Positions 1 through 9,946 of a DNA stretch of 64,000 nucleotides are shown piece after piece (position 1 is the first letter of the stretch; every line of letters begins with the position of its first letter). The stretch is from assembly GCF_006782915.1 (NCBI RefSeq), contig NZ_VCNP01000010.1:248001-312000 (forward strand). Reading direction: 5' to 3'. Source of the DNA: Streptomyces calvus (lineage in GTDB: Bacteria > Actinomycetota > Actinomycetes > Streptomycetales > Streptomycetaceae). Position numbers and translations under genes: made by a program. The notes below the pieces were generated by a model, which saw nothing but the letters and a program-made list of their open reading frames with translations, made no database searches and was not told where the DNA came from.

Positions 1-153
1 TTCAGGACGGGCGGTGGGTCGCGGAGCGTCGGCGTTCAGTTCGGTGGTGGGTGGCGGAGCGTCGGCGTTCAGGACGGGCGGTGGGTCGCGGCGCGTCGGC
101 GTTCAGGACGGGCGGTGGGTTCGCGGCGCGTCGGCGTTCAGGACGGGCGGTGG
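1..153. repeat. 34-bp tandem repeat, about 4.5 copies
   Basis: Units begin with TTCAGGACGGGCGGTGGGTC and end with GCGTCGGCG. They start at 1, 35, 68, 102 and 137 with lengths 34, 33, 34, 35 and a partial. The second unit is the most diverged. The array may continue left of the window. The non-multiple-of-three lengths and the mixed open frames argue against coding. The remaining sequence up to the GH43 stop (154-356) shows no convincing gene. Confidence 0.85.
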
Positions 154-356
154 CGCCTCGCGCGAACAGTTCACGGGCGCGCTCCCGTCCCGGGCGCGCT
201 CCCGGCGGTGCGACGGCTGACCGCCATCCGGGAGACCGTCGGTAGCGTCCGGAAGGGGCGCGGTGGAGGGCGACGCACGCGTCCTGGCCGCGGCCGACGG
301 GCCTGCGGCATCCACGTCATGTCCCGGGGATGCCGCGGGCGGCCGCGCGCCGGGCG

Positions 357-1892
357 TCAGGCGGGAGGCGCCGGGACCGGGGCGTACTCGAACCAGTCGA
401 AGGCCACCGTGCCCTCGGTGGCGTACATGCCGATCACGCGGCCGGTGAAGCCGCAGGCGACCTCGGTGGACAGGTAGCGGCCGTCCAGTTCGGCGAGCGG
501 CCGGGCGGCCGGGGCGTCGGGGTCGCCGATCCAGAAGGCGACGGTGTCGGGGCCGGTGGTCCCGCCGTCGGTGAGTTCGGGCGAAGCGGGCACGAGATCG
601 GACGTCCGGATGGTGACGGTGAGGGTCAGCGGCCCGGACGGGACGGGTCGGGCGGCCACGGTCTGGCGCAGCGGACCGATCCGGGCGACGACGGCGGCCT
701 CGCCGTTGCCGACCTCCAGTTCGTAGTGGTGGGCCTCGTCCAGGCGTACGCAGAGCCCGCCGCGTCCCGTACCGGGGTCGATCTCGGCGGTGGCGCGGCA
801 GTCGTGGTGCTGCTGGCGGCGGCCGACGAAGGTGTATCCGGGGCGGTCGAGGGTGGGGCCGGTGGCGCGGAGGACCAGCCGGCCGGGGCGCTCGGTGAGC
901 GACCAGGAGCCCGCCGGGCGGGCGAACGGTGAGATCCAGTGCGGCGCGAGAGCGGAGTCGTCGAAGTCGTCGCGGGCGGGCGGGGCCGGAACGGGGTGCC
1001 AGGCGCCGCCCGGGGCGGCGTGGCTCTCGGGAACGGGCCCGATCCGGGGCCAGCCGTCCGCGTCCCACTCCACGGGGGTCAGGAACGTCTCGCGGCCGAG
1101 CACGTGCACGTCCGGTGTGAAGCCGCGCGGCCGGACGCCGAGCAGCACCGTCCACCAGCTGCCGTCGGGCGCCTCCACCAGGTCGGCGTGGCCGGTGTTC
1201 TGGATGGAGCGGGGGGTACCGCTGTGGGACAGCAGGGGGTTGGCGGGTGCGCCCTCCCAGGGGCCGCGCGGCGAGCGGCCGCGGGCGACGGACACACTGT
1301 GGCCGCGTTCCGTGCCGCCTTCCGCGATCAGCAGGTACCACCAGTCGCCGATGCGGTAGAGGTGCGGCGCCTCCGGGTACTTCAGGCCGCTGCCCGACCA
1401 GGTGGCGAAGGGCCCCTCCAGCACCTCGCCCCCGACCGGGTCGATCCTGGCCGTGTTGATGCCGCCCGCGGGCCCGGAGAAGGCGCACCAGCAGGTGCCG
1501 TCCTCCTCCCACGCCAGATCGGGGTCGATGCCGTGCAGGTCGATCCAGACGGGGTCGCTCCACGGCCCTTCGGGACGCTCGGCGGAGACGACGAAGTTGC
1601 CGCCGCCGTCGATGTTGGTGTTGATGACCCAGTAACGGCCGTCGTGGTGACGGATCGTGGGGGCGTACAGGCCGCCGGACGCCTTGGCGCCGGGGAGGGG
1701 CAGCGGCAGCTGCCCGGGCCGGTCGAGCACGTTGCCGATCTGCTCCCAGTGGACGAGGTCCTTGCTGTGGAAGATCGGCAGCCCGGGGAAGTACTCGAAG
1801 CTGGAGCACACCAGGTAGTAGTCGTCACCGACCCGGCACACGCTCGGATCGGGGTGGAACCCGCTGATCACAGGGTTGTCGTACGTGGGCAT
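357..1892 (-). CDS. GH43 family beta-xylosidase / alpha-L-arabinofuranosidase
   Basis: This 511-residue glycosidase should cleave xylose or arabinose from xylo-oligosaccharides. The N-terminal GFHPDPS motif carries the GH43 catalytic base (about D15). GIDPDLAWEEDG supplies the second carboxylate, and KYPEAPHLYR the likely general acid. These belong to a five-bladed beta-propeller, followed by a beta-sandwich domain with a laminin-G-like look (about residue 310 to the end). No signal peptide is visible, so it probably acts in the cytoplasm on imported oligosaccharides. The ATG at 1892 was chosen because homology begins right there; an in-frame extension to 1958 adds 22 unlikely residues. It lies 141 bp downstream of the GH62 gene on the same strand, so the two may be co-regulated. 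Substrate choice within GH43 cannot be read from sequence. Confidence 0.9.
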   Translation of the reverse strand: MPTYDNPVISGFHPDPSVCRVGDDYYLVCSSFEYFPGLPIFHSKDLVHWEQIGNVLDRPGQLPLPLPGAKASGGLYAPTIRHHDGRYWVINTNIDGGGNFVVSAERPEGPWSDPVWIDLHGIDPDLAWEEDGTCWCAFSGPAGGINTARIDPVGGEVLEGPFATWSGSGLKYPEAPHLYRIGDWWYLLIAEGGTERGHSVSVARGRSPRGPWEGAPANPLLSHSGTPRSIQNTGHADLVEAPDGSWWTVLLGVRPRGFTPDVHVLGRETFLTPVEWDADGWPRIGPVPESHAAPGGAWHPVPAPPARDDFDDSALAPHWISPFARPAGSWSLTERPGRLVLRATGPTLDRPGYTFVGRRQQHHDCRATAEIDPGTGRGGLCVRLDEAHHYELEVGNGEAAVVARIGPLRQTVAARPVPSGPLTLTVTIRTSDLVPASPELTDGGTTGPDTVAFWIGDPDAPAARPLAELDGRYLSTEVACGFTGRVIGMYATEGTVAFDWFEYAPVPAPPA

Positions 1893-2033
1893 GGAAGCGT
1901 GTTCCCTTCGAGTCCCCGGGTTACGCGGCGCGAGTCCCAAGGTGCGGATCCTCGGCACGGCGTCTCGGCCCGGGTGGAGCGAGGGGACCCCAGCCGGTGC
2001 ACGGCCGGGGTCCGTCGAGGTGGTGGGTGTCGG

Positions 2034-3494
<1,461 letters not shown>

Positions 3495-3688
3495 TCAGAG
3501 GCGGGCGGTCTGGACTGTCGTGGTGGTGCGGTTCCTGGCGGTCCGTGGGCACCGGGCCGGCCGGATCCCGTCCGGCCGGCCGGCACGACGAGCAGGAATG
3601 ACGGAATGACGTGGGCATGACAGCCGGTTCTGCCCGTCGCGGCGGGTGCGGCACGGAGGCGGCCTCCTTGCTGTACGAGTGGAGCACC

Positions 3689-3711
3689 TTCGACATGTTC
3701 GCAATGTCGAA
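3689..3711. promoter_or_regulatory. Inverted repeat TTCGACAT-N7-ATGTCGAA
   Basis: This is a perfect 8-bp inverted repeat with a 7-bp spacer. A further direct copy of ATGTCGAA lies at 3715-3722. It sits about 230 bp upstream of the GH62 start and is a candidate operator. The binding protein is unknown. Confidence 0.5.
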
Positions 3712-3794
3712 CGGATGTCGAAGTTCCGATCGCTTGGATGATTAGGGACCGGACGGGCGGCGTCAATACATCTCGCATGATTCGTGGGTGACTT

Positions 3795-3805
3795 CGAAAC
3801 ATTCG
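3795..3805. promoter_or_regulatory. Xylanase-box-like element CGAAACATTCG
   Basis: The site differs by one base from CGAAACTTTCG, the inverted repeat reported upstream of many Streptomyces xylanase genes. It lies about 340 bp upstream of the GH62 start, rather far for a classical operator, so the functional link is an inference. Confidence 0.35.
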
Positions 3806-3849
3806 TCGATGTCCGGCAGGGAACGCCGCAGGTCAACCCATCATGGCCT

Positions 3850-4575
3850 TCAACCCTCGACGCCGGTCGCGGAGTGGGAGGCGCCGACGGGCTTTGACTC
3901 CGGCGATCCGCGTTGCCTCAGGTAGATGGCCAGAACGGCCATGGAGGCGACGGCCAGCAGCTCGGACTGCCAGTTCTGCAGGGTACGGCTCCAGAAGTCC
4001 GCGGAGGAAAGATACGCGGACCAGGACACGGGCGCCTGGAGTTGGCGCAGTTGCTGTTCGTTGTAGGCGGCCACGCCCGTGACGGACTGGGCCAGGAACG
4101 ACAGCAGGAAGATGGTTCCCATGACCAGGCCCAGCGAGCGGGAGTAGACCGCCGTGCGCCACCCCGTGGCTGCGGCCCAGCGCGGGGAGTCGTCGGCTGC
4201 GTGTTCGCCGACCATCTGGTCCTGGTCCGACTCGATGCCGGCCCTGCCGAGTTCCTTGGACTCCGGCGAGCCACGCTGCAGCAGGTAGACGGTGCCGAAG
4301 ATGTAGAGGAAGAACTGCAGGTACTCCGACTGCCAGTTCTCCATGACGTCGACGCCGAAGTCCGACGTGGTCAGGTAGGCGCCGAAGCCGATGGGCTCCA
4401 GGCCGTCGGCGACGAGCTGGTTGTTGAACTCCGCGTGCCCCGCCACCGCCTGCCCCGACAACGCGAGCAGGAACGCCGTGACGAAGAACAGGCCCAGACT
4501 GTTGTGGCGCAGGAACAGCCGGACACGGCGCCCGATCGGAGCGGTGCCCTCGCGTGTCTCCGGGGCGGCGCTCAT
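3850..4575 (-). CDS. DUF6766 family membrane protein
   Basis: This is a 241-residue integral membrane protein of unknown function. It is built from two homologous halves. Each has a hydrophobic helix ending in a QAV/QSVTG-type motif, a loop, the motif NWQSE (about residues 82 and 199), a second helix, and the tail sequence RQRGSPESK or LQRGSPESK. The halves are joined by an acidic linker (about residues 115-135). Four transmembrane helices are likely. The ATG overlaps the stop of an upstream 27-aa ORF (ATGA), and a lipoprotein gene lies just before that, so the three are probably translated as one operon. The internal duplication is clear from sequence; the function is not. Confidence 0.85.
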   Translation of the reverse strand: MSAAPETREGTAPIGRRVRLFLRHNSLGLFFVTAFLLALSGQAVAGHAEFNNQLVADGLEPIGFGAYLTTSDFGVDVMENWQSEYLQFFLYIFGTVYLLQRGSPESKELGRAGIESDQDQMVGEHAADDSPRWAAATGWRTAVYSRSLGLVMGTIFLLSFLAQSVTGVAAYNEQQLRQLQAPVSWSAYLSSADFWSRTLQNWQSELLAVASMAVLAIYLRQRGSPESKPVGASHSATGVEG

Positions 4576-4655
4576 CGGTGCATCAGCCCCAACGCCGTGA
4601 AGTACACCAAGCCGGCGGCGATCAGCAGGAGCGTCCCCGTGAACATCGTTCTCAT
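4572..4655 (-). CDS. 27-aa membrane peptide coupled to DUF6766
   Basis: ATG at 4655 opens a 27-codon frame beginning MRTMFTG. It continues with one hydrophobic stretch (TLLLIAAGLVYFTALGL) and ends MHR. Its TGA overlaps the ATG of the DUF6766 gene (ATGA), and it starts 7 bp after the lipoprotein stop. Position, overlaps and the single membrane helix make it a plausible real peptide, perhaps a leader that couples translation or a small subunit of the membrane protein. It is too short for standard gene callers. No homologue can be named. Confidence 0.55.
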   Translation of the reverse strand: MRTMFTGTLLLIAAGLVYFTALGLMHR

Positions 4656-4662
4656 GGCCCGG

Positions 4663-5067
4663 TCACCCGCTTTTGATCTCGCACTGGTAGGGCTGCTGGG
4701 GACGTGGCCGACATCCGGCGGCGGTCACCTTCCACCCGTCGGTGAACCGCGCCAGGAAGACCGTGTCGTGCTCCAGCACCACGCGGGCCTGGCCGCCGTA
4801 CACGTCCACGCTCCGCACGGCACCGGCCCGCGGGAGGCCCTGCTCGCCGATCGCCCGCTCGCACCGGGTCTTCGCCGCCTGCTCCAACTCCTCCCTGGTG
4901 GACGGCGCGAGAGCCGCGCACAGCTGCGCAGGCTGCCCGGCGTCCAGAGCCCGCTCGAAGCGTGTGACGTCCTCGGTGACACGGCCGCGCCGCTCGGACG
5001 GCGTACCGCACGAGCTCACGGTGACGAGCACCGCCAGCGCCGCGACGGACGCCGTGCGGCCACTCAT
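4663..5067 (-). CDS. Small secreted lipoprotein
   Basis: The protein is 134 residues. The N-terminus (MSGRTASVAALAVLVTVSSC) is a lipoprotein signal with a lipobox ending at C20, so the mature protein should be anchored to the outer membrane face. The remainder is a small mixed domain. It has an N-terminal helical part resembling DUF4878/NTF2-like lipoproteins, then RVVLEHDTVFLARFTDGWKV, a strand pattern typical of those folds. A pair of cysteines in the second half (C at AAGCRP and YQCEIKSG) could form a disulfide. It is the first gene of the operon with the 27-aa peptide and DUF6766. ATG at 5067 is chosen because the signal peptide begins there. Confidence 0.75.
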   Translation of the reverse strand: MSGRTASVAALAVLVTVSSCGTPSERRGRVTEDVTRFERALDAGQPAQLCAALAPSTREELEQAAKTRCERAIGEQGLPRAGAVRSVDVYGGQARVVLEHDTVFLARFTDGWKVTAAGCRPRPQQPYQCEIKSG

Positions 5068-5455
5068 CGCCGACACTGTGCCGGCCGGTGACCGAGTGCG
5101 CCGCCGGTTCCGGTCACCTGGTCGTCGTCCGTCCGCGGACCGACCGGATTGCCGCCTCGCTCCGCCATGTCGCCACGCCTCGCTTTCCGGCCGGTACCGA
5201 CGCTGGACCGGAGTCGTCTCGTACGTCCAGCACAGAGGGCCACCGGCCGGTCCGGTCCGCCCTCTCCGGTTCCCCGGCGAGACCCGCCGTAACGGTCCGG
5301 CAGCAGGTACATCGTGTCCACAGTTGCAGCGCGGCGCATGTGGGCCGTCACACAGCCGCACCCACCGCACCCCGTGCCGCCGGCCGGCGCCACGGCGGGG
5401 CCGGCGCGGGCGCAGGGCGCCTGGGTCGAGGTGTCCGGGGGCGGGTGGTGTCCGG
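5068..5455. other. Intergenic region, no gene seen
   Basis: The open frames crossing this stretch on both strands run into neighbouring genes and have no recognisable protein content. It should contain the promoter of the lipoprotein operon and the terminator of the tetR gene, but I could not pick out either with confidence. Confidence 0.5.
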
Positions 5456-6172
5456 TCAGTCGGTGTCGAGGCCGTCGATCAGGCGGTTGAGGAAGCGGGT
5501 GAAGGTGGCGTCGGGGGTGAGGGGGCGTCCGGGGGCGGACAGGGCTTCGGCCAGTTCCGGGTGGCGGCCGTCGGCGGCGACGGCCGCCAGGTAGCGGGCC
5601 TCGGCCGCGGCGCGCTCCGGGGAGCGGGAGGCCGCGCTCTGCGCGAGTTCGTGGGCGACGTGTCCGGCGACGAACGCGGTGAGCTGGGCGAAGACCTCCA
5701 GCTTGGCCGCGCCGTCCAGTCCGGTGGGCCGCAGGGCGGCGAGCGCGTGTTCGAGGAAGGCCAGCGTGCGGGGGCCCGGGACGCGGCGGGTGGACAGGGC
5801 GGCGGGCAGCCAGGGGTGGCGCAGCATGTGGGCGCGCTGGAGGTGGGCGACGGTCTTCAGGTCGGCACGCCAGTCGCCGCTGAGCGGATCGGTGATCTCC
5901 AGTTCGGCGCTGACGTGGTCGACCATCAGCTCCAGCAGCGTCTCCTTGTCGGGGGTGTAGCTGTAGAGCGACATGACGCCGGCCCCGACCTCGGCGGCCA
6001 CCCGCCGCATGGTGACCGCTTCCAGGCCTTCGGCGTCCGCGAGGGCGACGGCCGCCGCGGTGATCGCCTCCCGGCTGAACGAGGGCCTGCGGCCCCTGCG
6101 GGGCTTCGCGGGGCGCAGCCAGAGCTGTTCGGGGTCGACGCCCGCGGCGCCGGACCGTGCGTCGTCGGACAC
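5456..6172 (-). CDS. TetR/AcrR family transcriptional repressor
   Basis: The regulator has 238 residues. The helix-turn-helix lies at about residues 25-70 (FSREAITAAAVALADAEG, then TMRRVAAEVGAGVMSLYSYTPDKETLLELM). The rest is an all-helical C-terminal ligand domain of the tetracycline-repressor C type. GTG at 6172 is preferred because a GGAAGGAG ribosome site sits about 9 bases upstream; the longer ATG version (6247) would begin inside the operator. It is divergent from a CocE-type hydrolase, and the 105-bp gap contains a palindrome, so it probably represses both itself and that gene. The ligand is unknown. Confidence 0.9.
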   Translation of the reverse strand: MSDDARSGAAGVDPEQLWLRPAKPRRGRRPSFSREAITAAAVALADAEGLEAVTMRRVAAEVGAGVMSLYSYTPDKETLLELMVDHVSAELEITDPLSGDWRADLKTVAHLQRAHMLRHPWLPAALSTRRVPGPRTLAFLEHALAALRPTGLDGAAKLEVFAQLTAFVAGHVAHELAQSAASRSPERAAAEARYLAAVAADGRHPELAEALSAPGRPLTPDATFTRFLNRLIDGLDTD

Positions 6173-6235
6173 GGTTGCGTGCTCCTTCCCCGGGTTTGCC
6201 TGGCGGCCCTTGCCGGGGCCATCCAAGCATCCTCT

Positions 6236-6258
6236 ATTCTCGTACACCGTACGGAAAT
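6236..6258. promoter_or_regulatory. Putative TetR operator in divergent promoter region
   Basis: The centre is CGTAC-ACC-GTACG, a perfect 5-bp inverted repeat. Extension to 10-bp arms (ATTCTCGTAC against ATTTCCGTAC read in reverse complement) keeps 8 of 10 matches. It lies between the tetR start (6172) and the hydrolase start (6278), about 20 bp from the hydrolase ATG, a good position for repression. Confidence 0.6.
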
Positions 6259-6277
6259 GAAGGATGGAGGGGGAACG

Positions 6278-8008
6278 ATGCCATCACGCACGCCCGACGC
6301 CGGGGCCGGACCCGACCGGATGCGACCGGCCGGCAGGCCGCCGCTGTCCGCCCGTCTGATGAGGGCGACCTGGCGGGGGCTTCCGGCGAGACGACATGCC
6401 GTGGGACGGGAAGCCGGACTGGTGGTGCCGGCCGCCGACGGCAGCCCTTTGATCACCGACCACTACTTCCCGCGCACCCGGGGCGACTTCCCGACCCTCC
6501 TGGTCCGCTCGCCCTACGGCCGGGGCCTGCCCTGGGCACCCATGTACGGGCTGCTCTTCGCCGAACAGGGCTTCCACGTCGTGCTGCAGAGCTGCCGCGG
6601 CACCGGCGGTTCGGGCGGTGCGTTCGACCTGTGGCGCAACGAGGCCGCCGACGGCCTGGCCACGGTGGCGTGGCTGCGCGGGCGACCCTGGTTCGACGGC
6701 ACCCTCGGGACCGTCGGCCCCAGTTACCTGGGTTACGTGCAATGGGCCCTCGCCGCGGATCCGCCGCCGGAACTGAAGGCGATGGTGGTCCAGGTGGGCC
6801 TGCACGATCCGTACGCCCTGTTCCACGCGGACGGCGTGCCGCGTCTGGAGAACGCCCTTGCCGTCGGCGTGGGCATGACCTACCAGCACCAGGGCCTGGT
6901 CCCCTCGGTGCGGGCCGCCCTGCGCCTGCGGCGGCGCCTGCGCACGGCCACCACCGCCCTGCCGCTGCGCGGGGCGTACGCGTCCGCCCTCGGGACGGAA
7001 CCGCCCTGGCTGGCCGACGTGCTGGCCCACCCCGACGCCGAGGACCCCTACTGGCGCGGCGCCTCCTCGGCGGGAGCGGCGGAGCGGCTGCGCGTGCCCA
7101 CCGCCCTCATCACCGGATGGCACGACACGCTGGCCGACCAGACCTTCGAGCAGTACGGCCGACTGCGCCGGGCCGGCTGCCCGGCCTCGCTGCTCGTCGG
7201 ACCCTGGACCCACACCTCCGCCCTGCAGCAGGGGTGGCCCGAGGTGTTCGCCGAGAGCCTCGCGTGGCTGCGCGCCCACCTGTGCGCCGACCCCTCCGGC
7301 CTGCGCCCCACACCGGTGCGCGTGCACCTCGGCGGCGCGAACGCCTGGCGGGACCTCGCCGACTGGCCGCCGGCCCGGACCACCGCCTCGTGGTACCCGC
7401 TGCCGGACGGCCGGCTCACCCGGCAGACCCCCACGGACTCCACGCCCGTGACGGCGTTCCGTTACGACCCGGCCGACCCCACCCCGTCCCTCGGCGGCCC
7501 CCTGCTCTCCGGCACCGCCGGTGCCCGGGACAACAGTGTCCTGGAGGCCAGGGACGACGTCCTGACGTTCACCGGCCCTCCGCTGACCGAGCCCCTGGAC
7601 GTGCTCGGCCCGGTCGCGGCACGGCTGAGCGTCTCCACGGACACCGGGCACGCCCACGTCTTCACCCGTTTGTGCGACGTGGACGCGCAGGGCCGCTCGG
7701 TCAACGTCTGCGACGGCCTGAGCAGTCTCCGGACGACCGGAGGGACGGCCGCCCAGGTCACCGTACCGATGGGCACCACCGCCCATCGCTTCGCCGTCGG
7801 TCACCGCATCCGCTGGCAGATCAGCGGGGGCGCCCATCCGCGTTTCGCCCGCAATCCCGGCACCGGGGAGCCGCCGCTCGACGCCACCGCCCTCACGCCG
7901 ACGCACATCACCCTCCACACGGACTCGACCCTGTGCCTCCCCCACGGCTCCCGACCCGCCCTGCTCCCCGCCCCTCCCCCGCACGACCGCCCCGCACACG
8001 GCCGTTGA
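6278..8008 (+). CDS. CocE/NonD family alpha/beta hydrolase
   Basis: The enzyme has 576 residues and belongs to the X-Pro dipeptidyl-peptidase / cocaine-esterase (S15) family, which hydrolyses esters or acyl bonds. The nucleophile is S149 in GPSYLG. The acid is the Asp of GWHDTLADQ and the base the His of GPWTH. After the alpha/beta domain comes the C-terminal jelly-roll domain (from about residue 350; PLTEPLDVLGPVAARLSVST). No signal peptide is seen. ATG at 6278 has a strong GGAGGGGGA ribosome site. The gene is divergent from a TetR regulator with a shared operator, so it is probably induced by a small molecule that the enzyme degrades. The natural substrate cannot be inferred. Confidence 0.9.
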   Translation: MPSRTPDAGAGPDRMRPAGRPPLSARLMRATWRGLPARRHAVGREAGLVVPAADGSPLITDHYFPRTRGDFPTLLVRSPYGRGLPWAPMYGLLFAEQGFHVVLQSCRGTGGSGGAFDLWRNEAADGLATVAWLRGRPWFDGTLGTVGPSYLGYVQWALAADPPPELKAMVVQVGLHDPYALFHADGVPRLENALAVGVGMTYQHQGLVPSVRAALRLRRRLRTATTALPLRGAYASALGTEPPWLADVLAHPDAEDPYWRGASSAGAAERLRVPTALITGWHDTLADQTFEQYGRLRRAGCPASLLVGPWTHTSALQQGWPEVFAESLAWLRAHLCADPSGLRPTPVRVHLGGANAWRDLADWPPARTTASWYPLPDGRLTRQTPTDSTPVTAFRYDPADPTPSLGGPLLSGTAGARDNSVLEARDDVLTFTGPPLTEPLDVLGPVAARLSVSTDTGHAHVFTRLCDVDAQGRSVNVCDGLSSLRTTGGTAAQVTVPMGTTAHRFAVGHRIRWQISGGAHPRFARNPGTGEPPLDATALTPTHITLHTDSTLCLPHGSRPALLPAPPPHDRPAHGR

Positions 8009-8075
8009 CCTGCCGCACAGTCCGCGGGCGGAGGTGTCCCGTGCCCGCCGCCCGCCGTCCCGTGCACCACCCGCA

Positions 8076-8170
8076 CCGTCCTCGGCACCACCCGCCGTCC
8101 TCGGCACCACCCGCCGTCCTCGGCACCACCCGCCGTCCTCGGCACCACCCGCCGTCCTCGGCATCACCCG
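8076..8170. repeat. 19-bp tandem repeat, five copies
   Basis: The unit is CCGTCCTCGGCACCACCCG at 8076, 8095, 8114, 8133 and 8152. The first four are identical and the fifth has one change (CAT for CAC). Degenerate continuations (CCGTCCCCGGCGG) follow to about 8205. It lies between the hydrolase stop and the next ORF. Confidence 0.95.
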
Positions 8171-8243
8171 CACCGTCCCCGGCGGCTCCCGCCGTCCCCG
8201 GCGGCCGGGCACTGTCAGTGGTGGCTGCCACCCTCGGGCGCAC

Positions 8244-8660
8244 ATGCACCGGCAGTTCCACGCGCTGCGGGCGAACCCGAGGGACGGCGGGTCAGTCCAT
8301 CTCCCGGTGGCGCGGGACGGTGCGCAGGAGTACGCCTTCACGTACGCGGACGGAGAGGTCCGGCACTGCGGGGACGTACCGGGGGCGCTGGAGCCGAGCC
8401 GCTTCTTCGGTGACGGGCGGAACGTCGCAGATGCGGAACGTCCGCTGCTGGAGGCGGTGGCCCGGGAGTTCGGCGCCGGACTGCCGCGTCACGCGATCAC
8501 CAGCGGGCGGCTGCTCACGTTCACCACCCGCTCCTGGACGCGGCCGCCGGGAGACGGGGAGACGTACGCGGTGATCCGGAAGCAGTGGCACCGCGGAACG
8601 GCGTGGGACCGCGGGACGGCCCGGGGCGAGGGGACGGTGCGAGGCGACGCGCCGCCGTGA
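8244..8660 (+). CDS. Hypothetical protein
   Basis: The protein has 138 residues and no recognised domain. The middle part (AFTYADGEVRHCGDV, then RFFGDGRNVADAERPLLEAVAREFGAGLPRH split by a turn) looks like a globular alpha/beta fold. The C-terminal 30 residues are low-complexity (repeated RGTA/RGEG). The frame is open further upstream through the 19-bp repeats, so ATG at 8244 was chosen as the first start after them. No good ribosome site is visible. It is real only if the fold has homologues; the gene precedes the carotenoid operon by 134 bp and may be unrelated to it. Confidence 0.5.
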   Translation: MHRQFHALRANPRDGGSVHLPVARDGAQEYAFTYADGEVRHCGDVPGALEPSRFFGDGRNVADAERPLLEAVAREFGAGLPRHAITSGRLLTFTTRSWTRPPGDGETYAVIRKQWHRGTAWDRGTARGEGTVRGDAPP

Positions 8661-8794
8661 GGCGCGTGTCGCTGGGCCACTGGGGTGAGAGTCCACGGGA
8701 CCGGCGCCGTACCGGGCAGGAATCCGCGCATCCGTATCGGGGCACCCGGCAGACGCACTGAGGTGCGGATGACCGAGAGCGAGAAGAGGTTGCG

Positions 8795-9946
8795 ATGCTT
8801 GGACTGCCGCCGACGGCGGCCGCACCGGCCGGACCCGTCGACGACCCGCTCACCGCTCCGGACGCCGCACGCGCCGTCGGAGCCGTCCTGGAGGAGATCG
8901 TCCAGGCGCGGCTGCGCGAGTCGCGGGCCGTCGATCCCGTCTCCGCCCGGGACCTGTCCGAGCGCCTGGCCGCGCTGGTCGCGCGGGGCGGGAAACGGCT
9001 GCGTACGGCGTTCGCGTTCTGCGGCTGGCGCGCGGCCGGCGGCTCGGGCGACACCGGCCCGGTCCTGCGTACCGGTGCCGCCCTCGAACTGCTCCAGGCG
9101 TGCGCCCTGGTGCACGACGACGTGATGGACGGATCCCTGCGGCGCAGGGGCGCTCCCGCCCTGCACGTCCAGCTGGCGCGTGCCCACCGGGCCTCCGGCA
9201 TGCGCGGCTCCGCGGAGTCGTTCGGGACCTCCGCCGCGGTGCTCGCCGGTGACCTGGCGCTGGCGTGGGCGGACGACCTGCTCACGGAGACGGCGCTCGG
9301 CACGCCGCACGGCCCGCGCCTGCACCGTGAGTGGCGGGCGATGCGCACCGAGATGGTCGCCGGACAGTACCGCGACCTGCACGCCCAGGCCGCCCGCACG
9401 TCCGGCGCCGACGAGGCGCTGGACATCGCCACCCTGAAGAGCGCCCTGTACACCGTCGCCCGTCCGCTCGCCCTGGGCGCGGCGCTGGCCGGGGCGGACG
9501 ACCGCACCACGGACGCGCTGCGGGCGGCGGGCCGGTGCGCCGGGCTGGCCTTCCAACTGCGCGACGACCTCCTCGGCGCCTTCGGCGATCCGGCGCTGAC
9601 CGGGAAACCGGCCGACGACGACCTGCGGTCGCGCAAGCCCACCTACCTGCTGGCCACCGCCCGCCGGCTCGCCGACGCCGCCGGGGACCACCGCGCCGCC
9701 GCCGTACTGACCGCTGACGCGGAACCGCCGCCGGAACACCAGGACCACGCCGTGGAGCGGATCCGGGCGGCGCTGCGGCGCACCGGCGCCGTGGAGGTGG
9801 TGGAGACGAAGATCGGCGAGCTGGCGGCGGCGAGTCTGCGGCACTTCGCGTCCTGCGGCGCGCGCCCGGCCGTGCGGCGCGAGTTCGCCGCGCTGGTCGA
9901 ACGGGCGTCGGGCGTGGTGCCGCGGCGGGCGGAGGAGGTCGCGTGA
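8795..9946 (+). CDS. crtE: Geranylgeranyl diphosphate synthase (polyprenyl synthetase)
   Basis: The enzyme has 383 residues and condenses isopentenyl diphosphate with allylic diphosphates to make the C20 precursor. The first aspartate-rich motif is DDVMD within ALVHDDVMDGS. The second is QLRDDLLGAFGD, where the last Asp of DDxxD is replaced by Gly, as in many actinobacterial GGPP synthases. GGKRLR near residue 66 binds the diphosphate. The protein is all alpha-helical as expected. It overlaps the desaturase gene by 4 bases (GTGA). Together with the next genes it forms an isoprenoid/carotenoid operon. The symbol is given by context; chain length is inferred. Confidence 0.88.
   Translation: MLGLPPTAAAPAGPVDDPLTAPDAARAVGAVLEEIVQARLRESRAVDPVSARDLSERLAALVARGGKRLRTAFAFCGWRAAGGSGDTGPVLRTGAALELLQACALVHDDVMDGSLRRRGAPALHVQLARAHRASGMRGSAESFGTSAAVLAGDLALAWADDLLTETALGTPHGPRLHREWRAMRTEMVAGQYRDLHAQAARTSGADEALDIATLKSALYTVARPLALGAALAGADDRTTDALRAAGRCAGLAFQLRDDLLGAFGDPALTGKPADDDLRSRKPTYLLATARRLADAAGDHRAAAVLTADAEPPPEHQDHAVERIRAALRRTGAVEVVETKIGELAAASLRHFASCGARPAVRREFAALVERASGVVPRRAEEVA

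Noticed and set aside
4742..6277. Upstream extension of the CocE-hydrolase frame (1088 codons in total)
   Set aside because: The part before 6278 is antisense to the lipoprotein and TetR genes and has no protein sense. The hydrolase has its own strong ribosome site at 6278.
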